From positions 1 through 64,000 of the forward strand of contig NZ_AEVT01000122.1 in NCBI RefSeq assembly GCF_000189275.1: DNA of 64,000 nucleotides, read 5' to 3'. Origin of the DNA: Vibrio sinaloensis DSM 21326 (GTDB lineage Bacteria; Pseudomonadota; Gammaproteobacteria; Enterobacterales; Vibrionaceae). This document shows, in pieces, positions 34,282 to 42,854 of the stretch (its first letter is position 1; the number at the start of each line of letters is the position of its first letter). The position numbers were made by a program, and so were the translations under genes. The notes beneath the pieces are model-generated. The model was not told where the DNA came from. It searched no databases and worked only from the letters and a program-made list of their open reading frames with translations.

Positions 34282-34831
34282 TAGCTATTCTCCTATAGCC
34301 TTGTACAAGCTCGTGGTTAGCAGACACAACAGACTCTGAAAACGCTGAATATTCAGGTGGGACAGTCGAAATACTGCTCAAATCAAAGTCGGAGCCGATG
34401 TTGGTCATCGGTGGAACGTGAAACTGATTAGGCAGATCTCGACCATCAACCACACAGTTATGGCGTATTACGCATCCTTGTCCAATTTGCGCATTGAACA
34501 CCACGGAGTTAAAGCCGATGAATACATCATCACATACTTCGCAAGGCCCGTGGATAATGGAACGGTGCGCTATCGAAGAGCGTTCTCCAACGATAACTGA
34601 CGCTCCCGCTTTTGAATGGATAACCACTCCATCCTGGATGTTGGTATCGCGCTTGATGACGATCGCTTCCATCTCACCTTGTTGATTAACTTCGTCAGCT
34701 CGAATTACGGCATAAGGGCCAATAAACACGTTGTCTTCAATGATGACTTTACCGCAAATGATCGCAGTCGGGTCGATAAATGCGGTCTGTGAAACAACAG
34801 GCATGTCGCCACTTGGGTTTCTTCTTAACAT
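34271..34831 (-). CDS. Gamma-carbonic-anhydrase-like hexapeptide protein (Zur-linked YrdA paralog)
   Basis: The 186-residue protein folds as a left-handed beta-helix of hexapeptide repeats (AIICGKVIIEDNVFIGPYAVI). Metal ligands typical of the gamma-CA/YrdA group are visible: His in GVVIHSKAG and two His in SIAHRSIIHGP. A helical C-terminus closes the trimer. Such paralogs are often linked to COG0523 and Zur and may replace a zinc-dependent carbonic anhydrase or act as an iron/zinc-flexible version; that is an inference from context. It starts 30 bases after the dihydroorotase stop. Confidence 0.8.
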   Translation of the reverse strand: MLRRNPSGDMPVVSQTAFIDPTAIICGKVIIEDNVFIGPYAVIRADEVNQQGEMEAIVIKRDTNIQDGVVIHSKAGASVIVGERSSIAHRSIIHGPCEVCDDVFIGFNSVVFNAQIGQGCVIRHNCVVDGRDLPNQFHVPPMTNIGSDFDLSSISTVPPEYSAFSESVVSANHELVQGYRRIANEL

Positions 34832-34861
34832 CTTCTTTCTCTATCTCATTTTGTCGGCGGC

Positions 34862-36196
34862 TTATCGAGCGAAAGACAATCGCATTGCGTGTTTTGCCGA
34901 CTTCGTGACTTTGCCATTGTCATAGACTGCTTCACCGTTTACCCAGGTCGTTTGGATCTTGGCCGAAAATTCATGACCCGCAAATGGTGACCAACCACAG
35001 TGATACAAACTGTTTTCATTTGTGACTAAAGTTGGCGTTTTGATATCCACCAAGACCAAATCGGCATAGTAGCCTTCGCGGATGAAACCACGATCTTTAA
35101 TCGCATAGCGAATAGAAGGATTATGCGCCGTTTTCTCAACAACTTGTGGAAGCGTTAAGTGCCCCAGTTGAACATGATCCAACATGGTGAGTAAGGCGTG
35201 TTGTACCAATGGTAATCCGGCTGGTGCTTGATCATAGTCCACTTGTTTTTCTTGCCACGTGTGAGGGGCATGGTCAGTGGCGATGATGTCTATTTTTCCA
35301 CTATGAAGCGCCTGCAATAAGGCATCACGATCGCTTGGGTATTTGATTGCAGGATTACACTTAATCTGATTGCCTAATCGCGCATAATCTTGGTTGCTAA
35401 ACCACAGATGGTGAACACACGCTTCAGCGGTAATGTGCTTGTTTTCAATATCACCCGACGCAAAAAGTGACAGCTCTTTTTCCGTCGTTATGTGCAAAAC
35501 ATGCAGCTGACTTCCGTGCTTTTTCGCCAACTCGACCGCGAATGCGGATGACGCAAAACAGGCGTTGTCATCCCGCAGTACAGGATGATCTTCAATGGTC
35601 AATGTCGACTTTTCTTCGAGAAGGCGTTGACGATTTTGGGCAATCACAGGCCCACTCTCGCAATGGGTTACAATCAAAACAGGAGAGTCTCGAAATATAG
35701 CGTCCAGCGCTTGCGGATGCTCTACCAGTAAATCTCCTGTCGATGCCCCCATAAAGACTTTAACCCCACAATGTGCAGTCGGGTCGAGACGCTGGATCTC
35801 TTCTAAATTGTCCTCTGTTGCACCAAGGTAAAAGGAATAGTTCGCAACCGAGCTATCAGCCGCAATGGCGAACTTTCGCTCTAACGCTTCAATCGTGGTT
35901 GTCGCAGGATTAACGTTTGGCATTTCCATGTAACTGGTAATGCCACCCGCGACAGCCGCTTTTGATTCAGTGGCAATCGACCCCTTATGAGTTAAACCCG
36001 GCTCTCTAAAGTGCACCTGATCATCAATCATTCCTGGCAACAAGTATCGTCCATGTGCATCGATAACCTTATCGTTTGCACTGGCCTGTATTTCACTGGC
36101 AATGTGTTCGATACGCTGATCGACAATCCGTACATCACAAACGGTAATTCGCCCTTCATTAACAACTTGGGCGTTTTTAATCAGTGTTGAAGACAT
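34862..36196 (-). CDS. Second dihydroorotase (Zur-linked PyrC paralog)
   Basis: The protein (about 444 residues) is a cyclic amidohydrolase of dihydroorotase type (PGMIDDQVHFREPGLTHKG, residues 55-73; EMPNVNP; VHHLWF; IIATDHAPHTW). It closes carbamoyl-aspartate to dihydroorotate in pyrimidine synthesis. The usual first HxH pair is QVH here, so one ligand of the binuclear centre is replaced by Gln, as also found in other proteins of this branch. Under zinc limitation it could replace the housekeeping PyrC. The ATG at 36196 follows AGGAG by 12 bases. Follows zur by 78 bases on the same strand, probably one operon. Confidence 0.85.
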   Translation of the reverse strand: MSSTLIKNAQVVNEGRITVCDVRIVDQRIEHIASEIQASANDKVIDAHGRYLLPGMIDDQVHFREPGLTHKGSIATESKAAVAGGITSYMEMPNVNPATTTIEALERKFAIAADSSVANYSFYLGATEDNLEEIQRLDPTAHCGVKVFMGASTGDLLVEHPQALDAIFRDSPVLIVTHCESGPVIAQNRQRLLEEKSTLTIEDHPVLRDDNACFASSAFAVELAKKHGSQLHVLHITTEKELSLFASGDIENKHITAEACVHHLWFSNQDYARLGNQIKCNPAIKYPSDRDALLQALHSGKIDIIATDHAPHTWQEKQVDYDQAPAGLPLVQHALLTMLDHVQLGHLTLPQVVEKTAHNPSIRYAIKDRGFIREGYYADLVLVDIKTPTLVTNENSLYHCGWSPFAGHEFSAKIQTTWVNGEAVYDNGKVTKSAKHAMRLSFAR

Positions 36197-36274
36197 AGCG
36201 GTACGCAACTCCTTTTAAGGTAAAAGCAAAAACTGGGAAATCGAATCGAACTGACAGGCAAGCGTTCAAACGCG

Positions 36275-36736
36275 TTAACAAGAAGATTGTGCACACTCAT
36301 CACAGATACAGTGAATCTCAAGCTGTGGGTTATCAACATTAAAACCTAGCTCACGAGCGTTGGCTTTGAGGTCTTTAATTAACGCCGGAGCAATTGTCTG
36401 CTCACTGATTTTGTTGCATTTGGAACAGATTAAGAACTGAGGCACACCATGTTCGTGCTCACAAAGGATGTGTGAGCACACAATGTAGTTATTGGAGACT
36501 TTGAGTTTATGGGCAAGGTGTTCGCCTTCGAGAAAATCAAGAATTCGGTACACAGACATAGCTTGAATATCTTGAGAAAAGTGGACTTTGCAATAATCGA
36601 CTAATTCGTATGCAGACAGCGCTTTATCTGCGTGTAATAGCGCTTTTAGCACCAGTTTTCGTTGCGGTGTAAGCTGTTTTCCTTTCGATCGACACAGCTG
36701 TTCAACATGCCGAATTACGCCTTCTATATCACTCAA
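36275..36736 (-). CDS. zur: Zinc uptake regulator Zur
   Basis: The 153-residue Fur-family protein has the helix-turn-helix QLTPQRKLVLKALLHADKAL and SVYRILDFLEGEHLAHKL. A Zur-type metal domain follows: CSHILCEHEHGVPQFLIC, then CSKC, and CICDEC at the C-terminus. The cysteine pairs fix structural zinc; the Cys/His cluster senses Zn(II). The start is TTG at 36734-36736, six bases after AAGGA. A Zur box lies 35-46 bases upstream, so it represses itself and the genes after it (dihydroorotase, gamma-CA, COG0523). Confidence 0.92.
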   Translation of the reverse strand: MSDIEGVIRHVEQLCRSKGKQLTPQRKLVLKALLHADKALSAYELVDYCKVHFSQDIQAMSVYRILDFLEGEHLAHKLKVSNNYIVCSHILCEHEHGVPQFLICSKCNKISEQTIAPALIKDLKANARELGFNVDNPQLEIHCICDECAQSSC

Positions 36737-36770
36737 ACCTCATCCTTGTCATCACAGATTCTTAGTTGTT

Positions 36771-36782
36771 ACGTTATAACAT
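36771..36782. promoter_or_regulatory. Zur box 3, zur operon promoter
   Basis: ACGTTATAACAT, with core GTTATAACAT at 36773-36782 and the right flank ATC, lies just upstream of zur. One base differs from the perfect palindrome. Confidence 0.75.
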
Positions 36783-36833
36783 ATCTTGTGATAAATAAAA
36801 ATATAGGGCCAAACGTATCGAGTAAGCACAAAG

Positions 36834-37781
36834 TCATTTGGAGTGATAAGTACTTACCTTGTTACGCCCGGTGTGCTTAGATTTGTACATGGCTTTATCT
36901 GAGCGCTCGAGTATATCGAGTTTCGACGTATCCGACGGGCTGAAACTGCATACACCGACACTGATCGTCACTTTAATCTCTTGATCATTATCTCTGTACG
37001 GCGTTTGTTCGACCGATTTCCTTAACCTTTCCCCAATCGCCAAAGCTTTGTCTGAAGAGACGTTAGGCAGAATTACTGCAAACTCTTCGCCACCTAAACG
37101 CCCGATAATTTCAACCGATCTTAATTGCTTTGAACATAGGTCCGCGACATGCTTGAGCACTTTATCTCCCGTAACATGCCCAAGCGTGTCATTCCAATGC
37201 TTGAAGCGGTCTAAATCGATAATCAATACTGAGGTGTGCAATCCATTGAGCTTAAACTGATTAAAGTAGGAAGTAAGCTTAGACAAAAATGTACGACGGT
37301 TGACGAGGCCCGTCAGTTCATCTCTCTCGAGCAGTTGTTTCACTTGGCGCTCTTTCTCTACGGTTCGAGAAATATCTCGTGTCACCCATAGAACGGAGTC
37401 GAAATCCGAACCGTTGAGCGCTACCGGGCTGATCTTTGCTTCATACCAAATGGTTTTGTCGAGTGATGTAATATCAAAACCGGGATGCATATCTGAAGGC
37501 TCTACCGAGTGGACTAGCGTTTCTGTCTGGCCTAGTGCAATTGCCTGTTCAATGTGGAACAGAAGCTTTCTCGCCAAAGGGCGATCAACGATCTGTTTTA
37601 GATTCATCCCTTTCAAGCGTTGGTAATTAAAGTCGGGAGACTCCCTATCTTGCCCTTCATATACTTCGATGCAGGTTCCATCAATGGTAAAGACGAAAAT
37701 GTTATCAGGTAAGGCATCAAGTACGGCTTTAGCTTTTAACAGCTCCTTCTGTTCAACCGTTGTCTGCAAATTTTCTGGCAT
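36834..37781 (-). CDS. PAS-GGDEF diguanylate cyclase
   Basis: The 315-residue soluble protein has a PAS domain (residues 15-140, ALPDNIFVFTIDGTCIEVYEG through VLWVTRDIS) and a GGDEF domain (about 150-312) with LIIDLDRFKHWNDTLGHVTGD and the active site RLGGEEFAV. It should make c-di-GMP in response to a cytosolic signal sensed by PAS. There are no membrane segments. A very strong ribosome site (AAGGAGGAGAGT) precedes the ATG. A Zur-type box lies 105-116 bases upstream, which may put it under zinc control. Confidence 0.88.
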   Translation of the reverse strand: MPENLQTTVEQKELLKAKAVLDALPDNIFVFTIDGTCIEVYEGQDRESPDFNYQRLKGMNLKQIVDRPLARKLLFHIEQAIALGQTETLVHSVEPSDMHPGFDITSLDKTIWYEAKISPVALNGSDFDSVLWVTRDISRTVEKERQVKQLLERDELTGLVNRRTFLSKLTSYFNQFKLNGLHTSVLIIDLDRFKHWNDTLGHVTGDKVLKHVADLCSKQLRSVEIIGRLGGEEFAVILPNVSSDKALAIGERLRKSVEQTPYRDNDQEIKVTISVGVCSFSPSDTSKLDILERSDKAMYKSKHTGRNKVSTYHSK

Positions 37782-38180
37782 ACTCTCCTCCTTAATGCCT
37801 CACTCCAAAGTATAAGCAATCTTCTGAGATCCATACGCTTCCGTTGCAATGAATCCGCTGAAATTTAATGGCACACGATACGCCAACGTTATAACATTGC
37901 AATCACACGCCATAAATCAACGATGAATTTAATCATTTCATCGCTAAAACGTCTCTCTTTTTATACGATCCACTAAATTAGTTGTTCATTGAATAATCAA
38001 TCCATTTCCTCTCCGCAAACGTAAAGTCAGCCACCATTCGAATTATTTGAATTAGCCGTTCAAACTCCCCCAATGTTCACCTATGGCAGACAAACATAAA
38101 CTGGAGACCACTCAAGCCGGTTAGCTCCAAAGCCTTGCCGTATCATTGGCATTTTCAGTTGTCCTAAAGGAGAAGAGATT
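37782..38180. promoter_or_regulatory. Divergent region with Zur box 4 (37886-37897)
   Basis: The 399-base gap between the diguanylate cyclase (leftward) and pirin (rightward) contains ACGTTATAACAT at 37886-37897, the same 12-mer as at the zur promoter. It is about 105 bases from the cyclase start and 283 from the pirin start, so the cyclase is the likelier target. The rest is AT-rich and has no reading frame worth calling. Confidence 0.6.
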
Positions 38181-38876
38181 ATGATCACACTAAGACACTC
38201 AGAAGACCGCGGTCGAGCAAATTTCGGTTGGCTAGACAGTAAGCACACTTTCTCGTTTGGGAATTACTATGATGCCCAACACATGGGCTTCTCTGCTTTG
38301 CGGGTCATCAACGATGACATTGTTCAACCTGGAGCTGGCTTTGACACTCATGGTCATCGCGATATGGAAATTATCAGTTATGTACTAGAAGGAACCATCG
38401 AGCACAAAGACAGCGAAGGTAACGTACAAACGTTACCAGCCGGAGAGTTCCAACTGATGTCTGCTGGCAAAGGGATTTATCACAGTGAGTACAATGGCTC
38501 AGACAGCGAGAATCTGCGCTTCCTACAAATTTGGATTCAACCTAATACCTTCGGCCAACAGCCGGGATATCAACAAAAAGATTTTGGTCATCAACCAGGT
38601 TTAACCACAATTGCCACTCCCAGCGGGGAGAACGGAACACTGCACATTAAACAAGATGCGACCTTGCATCAATTGATCTTAGAGCCTAATCAAAGTATCG
38701 AACTTAATATTCCGACAGAAAGAAAGCTGTACGTGCAGCAAGTGAAAAATACGGCTCAAATTGATGGCATACAGATACAACCGGGGGACGGGGCTAAAAT
38801 TGAAGCCGTTACGAAAATTAAATTTCATAACCCAACCAATGCTATTTCAACAAGTCTGGTCTTTGAGCTTCCGTAA
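38181..38876 (+). CDS. Pirin-family protein (YhhW-like)
   Basis: The 231-residue bicupin has the metal ligands of the first cupin in GFDTHGHRDMEIISYVLEG (two His; Glu) and in SAGKGIYHSEYNG (His). YhhW in E. coli has quercetin 2,3-dioxygenase activity in vitro, but the true role of bacterial pirins is unclear. AAAGGAG precedes the ATG. Single gene, followed by a terminator shared with the convergent DUF805 gene. Confidence 0.88.
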   Translation: MITLRHSEDRGRANFGWLDSKHTFSFGNYYDAQHMGFSALRVINDDIVQPGAGFDTHGHRDMEIISYVLEGTIEHKDSEGNVQTLPAGEFQLMSAGKGIYHSEYNGSDSENLRFLQIWIQPNTFGQQPGYQQKDFGHQPGLTTIATPSGENGTLHIKQDATLHQLILEPNQSIELNIPTERKLYVQQVKNTAQIDGIQIQPGDGAKIEAVTKIKFHNPTNAISTSLVFELP

Positions 38877-38981
38877 TTATTTAGTAGAGCGTTATTGACA
38901 ACGCACTTATTAGCATTAAATTAGAATTTGGTAATATTAAGAACACACTTCAAGTTCGATTCTCTTATTACAGGTATAAAA

Positions 38982-39002
38982 AAGGGTAGCTTAGCTACCC
39001 TT
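38982..39002. terminator. Terminator of the DUF805 gene (also near pirin)
   Basis: AAGGGTAGC (38982-38990) and GCTACCCTT (38994-39002) with a three-base loop. On the minus strand it is followed by TTTTTAT, so it mainly ends the DUF805 transcript. Confidence 0.85.
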
Positions 39003-39010
39003 AGTATCAA

Positions 39011-39358
39011 TTATGCGGCGTATTTTACATTTGGACCGTACTCGTTTTCACCTTCTTTACTGTCGCATACTGCGAAGTAAATCAAAACGATCATGCCAAT
39101 CAATGGGATGATACCAATCAAAACCCACCAGCCTGTGCGTCCGATATCGTGCAAACGACGAACTAAAACAGCTAAACTTGGCAGAAATACCGCTAAACTG
39201 TAAATCGGGCTAATAAATGCTGTTCCTAGTAAGCCATCAACAAATAGTAGCGCGAACGAAATAATTGTACTGATTAAGAAAAACATCCAGTATTCTTTAC
39301 GTCTTGCACGACCACTAAATACTGCATACTTCTTAAGTACAGCAAGGTACCACTCCAT
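39011..39358 (-). CDS. DUF805 membrane protein
   Basis: The 115-residue protein has the DUF805 pattern: GRARRKEYWMFFL near residue 17, RRLHDIGRTGWWVL near 67 and a tail with EYGPNV. It has four membrane helices. Related to E. coli YhaH/YhaI, inner-membrane proteins of unknown function. GAGGAATTAAA precedes the ATG. Confidence 0.88.
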   Translation of the reverse strand: MEWYLAVLKKYAVFSGRARRKEYWMFFLISTIISFALLFVDGLLGTAFISPIYSLAVFLPSLAVLVRRLHDIGRTGWWVLIGIIPLIGMIVLIYFAVCDSKEGENEYGPNVKYAA

Positions 39359-39614
39359 TTTAATTCCTCTTATTTTATATTATTACCTAGCACAACGAAT
39401 AATTCGTACGTACAACTGAAAGAGTTGCACGAGCTATTAAATATCCATTTTAAATGGGCGAACAATTTAACCAGCGAATGGAAGTTATAGCAACACTAGT
39501 CTAATAACTTTTATCAATACAAGACTAAATAATTGCTGTATTTGATTATATAAAAACAATACGCGCGCCGTCGATAATATAGCGACTACACATTCCGATG
39601 AACTGGCGTTGGGT

Positions 39615-40628
39615 CTAGTTTAAGCGTTGTTGCATGAATCTTTCGAAGTTATTGCTCATGTCGGAGCTAGTAAAAACGGAACCGGTTTTCTTTAGTTGCA
39701 ATACCTGTCGCGCAACATCGTACATCTGCGCCGAGAGGGGGATATAACCCGACAGAGCAACTGTCTGGTCAATGTTTTCTGGTTGAAAGTACATCTCCAA
39801 AAACCGTTTAACGGAGCCACGTTTCTCCAGCGACGCTTTGTTTACATAGATAAACAATGGGCGAGAAAGCGCGCTGTAGCCCCCTTCCATCACGTTTTCA
39901 ACGTTGGGTAGCATTGGCGGACCGCCAAACTCAGAAATCGCGATTGCCTTGAGTTTATCTTGATTCTGCAAGTAATAGGCAAAACCGAGGAATGCCATAG
40001 CATTTGGGTCAGCGGCAACTTCGGCAACCATCGCCGAATCGTCCTCATTAGCAATGTAATCCTGTCGACTCGGCTCACCAGCGAGCGTGACTTCAGTAAA
40101 GTAGTCATAAGTACCAGAATCAGGGCCCGGACCATGAAGCTGCAATGGGTTGTTTGGAAACTTAGCATCAAACTGCGACCATGACGTCAGCGACGCCTCA
40201 GCCTCTCTTTGCCAAATTTGATTCAACTGTCGTAGCGAGAGTGACTCCAGCCAAGTGTTTTCACTGTTTACCACCACGGTAATCGCATCCATAGCAACAG
40301 GCAGCTCAATGAATTCAATGCCATTTGCTTGGCACAGTTGCCGCTCTTTCTGTTTGATCGGCCGTGACGCGTTGGAGATATCAGTTCGGCCACGACAAAA
40401 CTTACGAAAGCCGCCCCCCGTTCCTGAAATACCAACAGCGACTTGCGTGCCTGTCCCTTCTGAGAGCATATAGCGCTTCGCCAGTTGATAAGTGATCGGA
40501 TACACCGTACTCGACCCTTCAATTTTAATCAGGTCTTTTGCATGGACGTCACTTGTGGTTGCCGATAAAGCAATCGCGCAACAAGTTATCCAAGAAAGTC
40601 TGGCGTTTTTCAGCATTGAGTAGGTCAT
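39615..40628 (-). CDS. PstS-type phosphate-binding protein (orphan)
   Basis: The protein (about 337 residues) has a signal peptide ending DVHA. The mature start is LIKIEGSSTVYPIT, the phosphate-binding loop SGTGGGFRKFCRGRTDIS is near residue 70, and GPDSGTYDYF is near 175, as in PstS. The pstC/A/B genes and phoU are absent. It is divergent from a GGDEF-EAL protein, so it may be a phosphate sensor feeding c-di-GMP signalling, or an additional high-affinity binding protein. The start at 40628 is chosen for the signal peptide; an ATG four codons on is possible. No Pho box was recognised in the 220-base gap. Confidence 0.8.
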   Translation of the reverse strand: MTYSMLKNARLSWITCCAIALSATTSDVHAKDLIKIEGSSTVYPITYQLAKRYMLSEGTGTQVAVGISGTGGGFRKFCRGRTDISNASRPIKQKERQLCQANGIEFIELPVAMDAITVVVNSENTWLESLSLRQLNQIWQREAEASLTSWSQFDAKFPNNPLQLHGPGPDSGTYDYFTEVTLAGEPSRQDYIANEDDSAMVAEVAADPNAMAFLGFAYYLQNQDKLKAIAISEFGGPPMLPNVENVMEGGYSALSRPLFIYVNKASLEKRGSVKRFLEMYFQPENIDQTVALSGYIPLSAQMYDVARQVLQLKKTGSVFTSSDMSNNFERFMQQRLN

Positions 40629-40847
40629 TTCAGTGACAGAGCGGCTATCCAAAGCGCAAAATATACGGCGCTTTATCGATAAGCTCAATCAATGAGATAG
40701 CGATTCACTCAATCTTCACTAAATATTCATCTAATCCATTTATAACCGCTCGATAGCGTTACGTTTTAATCGAATTGAAACATTCAGCGAATACCCTGAC
40801 CGCTTAACATCCATTTGTTCGATCATTACAGATTACCTATCGCTTTC

Positions 40848-42842
40848 ATGAAACGTAAGTTCCTATTCACTTCTATTCTGGCTTTACTTGTCATCGCATT
40901 TACGACTGCACTGGTGACTCAATCAACACACCTGCTGATCAAGAAATCTCCGCTGGCAGAAGCGGCCGCTGAGATAAAAGTAAATGGAACCCTCGCCTAC
41001 CTTTGGTTTGATGAAATCATGTCAGGTGACACCGCCCAATCGATTCAAGAAGTCTGGTACTACTTAGAAATCGCCGATTGGCACATTGTGGCGCTACTGG
41101 AAGGCGGTGAAAGCATTATGGGTAATTACCAACCCGTGGATGATCCAGAGTTAAGAAAAAGACTGGTCACGCTTCGTGAAACGCTCGCTGAGTTTCGGAT
41201 GCGCGCAGAAGACACCTATCAGCACTTGCAATCAGACCGCAGCAACACTTTTAATTCGGTTCGCCGAGATGAGCAGTTTCTTGAGTTTGCAAGTAAAGCC
41301 GATGATATTCAAAGATTTATCAAAGCAAGCTATGAGTCAGGTATCGACAGTTATACACGTACCAGCATTACTCTCATTCTGGCGGTGATCGTGATCGCCG
41401 TCTCCTCGATTCGTATCCAGCACAAGCACGAGAAAAGTCGAGACTCTCTGCTGAAATCACTCACAGAAGCCAAGAGCGCGATTGAAGAGAAAAATACCCA
41501 GTTGCACAACCGGGCCTATTTTGATCCTCTCACTGGGCTGCCTAATCGCTCATTGTTTCTTGATCGCCTTAATCAGTCTATTCTCAATGCAGAGCGTTCA
41601 GGAAAGTCATTTGCGCTGCTGTTTATCGACTTAGACCATTTTAAAGACGTCAACGATATGCACGGCCACGAAGTAGGCGATCAACTCCTAAAACAAGTCT
41701 CTAAACGGATCAAACAATCGATTCGCGTCACTGACTTATCAGCAAGATTTAGCGGCGATGAGTTTGTGGTCGTGTTAGATCACATACAGGATGTCTCCGT
41801 TGCCATCAATGTCGCCAACAGGATTGCCACTAAACTCATTAATGCCTTGTCGCGCCCATTTCAAATCGGTAACCAAAGCGTTTTGATTTCAGCCAGCATT
41901 GGCGTTTCAATTTACCCAGAAGACAGCGCGACACAAGACACCTTGATTCGCTTTGCCGATAATGCGATGTACCACGCCAAATCAAGCGGCAAGAATAATT
42001 TCCAGTTCTACTCGAAAGAGCTAAATCGCATCGCCATGTCGCAAAAAGAGATGGAACGCGCTCTGGATGAAGCGATAAACGGCGATCAATTTGAACTGCA
42101 CTACCTCCCAAAATGGCATCTAAAAACAGAACAAGTGGAAGGAGTGGAAGCACTGGTTCGATGGCAGCACCCAATCAAAGGTCTGCTTTATCCGAACGAT
42201 TTTGTGCCTATTGCCGAATCTACGGGCCAAATTCGCTTGCTCGATCTTTTAGTGACCGAAAAGGCGTTAAATCAGCACCATGACTGGTTGTCGCGTGGAA
42301 TAGATCTGGGTATTTTGGGAATTAACATTTCGGCGAGAAGCCTAAAACACCCCGACTTTTTTGACCAACTCAAGGCAATCATTCTCAGGTCAGGTGTCCC
42401 AACCCAAAAAATAGAAATTGAAATCACCGAGACCGTCATGGTCGAAAATATAGAGTATGCGCAGGTGCTCTTCGCAGAACTTAAAGAGATTGGCGTTCGT
42501 GTCGCTTTGGATGACTTTGGAACTGGGTTTTCTTCACTCTCTTATCTTAAAGATTTCGACTTCCAAACACTAAAAATCGATCGCAGTTTTGTGGTGGATT
42601 ATACAACCAACAACACTTCGTTAGTTCTATTGAAAAATATCGTGCAGTTGGGCAACGAGTTGGGTGTCACCGTTGTGGCAGAGGGTGTAGAGACCGCCCA
42701 GCAACAACAAGATCTGTTTGAAATGGGCTGCACCACCGGACAAGGCTTTTATCTCACCAAGCCTCAACCAGCTAACGAGTTGGTCAACGCCCTGTTTAAC
42801 CAACTCAATAGCAATGTGGTCTCTTTAGGCCGCCTAAACTAA
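40848..42842 (+). CDS. Membrane GGDEF-EAL c-di-GMP enzyme
   Basis: The protein (about 664 residues) has TM1 at residues 5-22, a periplasmic helical sensor part (to about 175), TM2 (about 180-198), GGDEF (about 230-390) and EAL (about 400-650). The cyclase motif is RFSGDEFVV, a conservative change from GGDEF. The EAL part keeps EALVRW, the Asn in LGINISARS, the Glu in EIEITETV, DDFGTGFSSLSYLK and VVAEGVE, so it probably has phosphodiesterase activity. Net output cannot be told. I start at ATG 40848; a TTG 11 codons earlier is open. Divergent from PstS. Confidence 0.88.
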   Translation: MKRKFLFTSILALLVIAFTTALVTQSTHLLIKKSPLAEAAAEIKVNGTLAYLWFDEIMSGDTAQSIQEVWYYLEIADWHIVALLEGGESIMGNYQPVDDPELRKRLVTLRETLAEFRMRAEDTYQHLQSDRSNTFNSVRRDEQFLEFASKADDIQRFIKASYESGIDSYTRTSITLILAVIVIAVSSIRIQHKHEKSRDSLLKSLTEAKSAIEEKNTQLHNRAYFDPLTGLPNRSLFLDRLNQSILNAERSGKSFALLFIDLDHFKDVNDMHGHEVGDQLLKQVSKRIKQSIRVTDLSARFSGDEFVVVLDHIQDVSVAINVANRIATKLINALSRPFQIGNQSVLISASIGVSIYPEDSATQDTLIRFADNAMYHAKSSGKNNFQFYSKELNRIAMSQKEMERALDEAINGDQFELHYLPKWHLKTEQVEGVEALVRWQHPIKGLLYPNDFVPIAESTGQIRLLDLLVTEKALNQHHDWLSRGIDLGILGINISARSLKHPDFFDQLKAIILRSGVPTQKIEIEITETVMVENIEYAQVLFAELKEIGVRVALDDFGTGFSSLSYLKDFDFQTLKIDRSFVVDYTTNNTSLVLLKNIVQLGNELGVTVVAEGVETAQQQQDLFEMGCTTGQGFYLTKPQPANELVNALFNQLNSNVVSLGRLN

Positions 42843-42854
42843 CGCTGATTTCCG

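Noticed and set aside
40629-40847. Pho box before the PstS gene
   Set aside because: No pair of CTGTCAT-like repeats with the right spacing found by eye.
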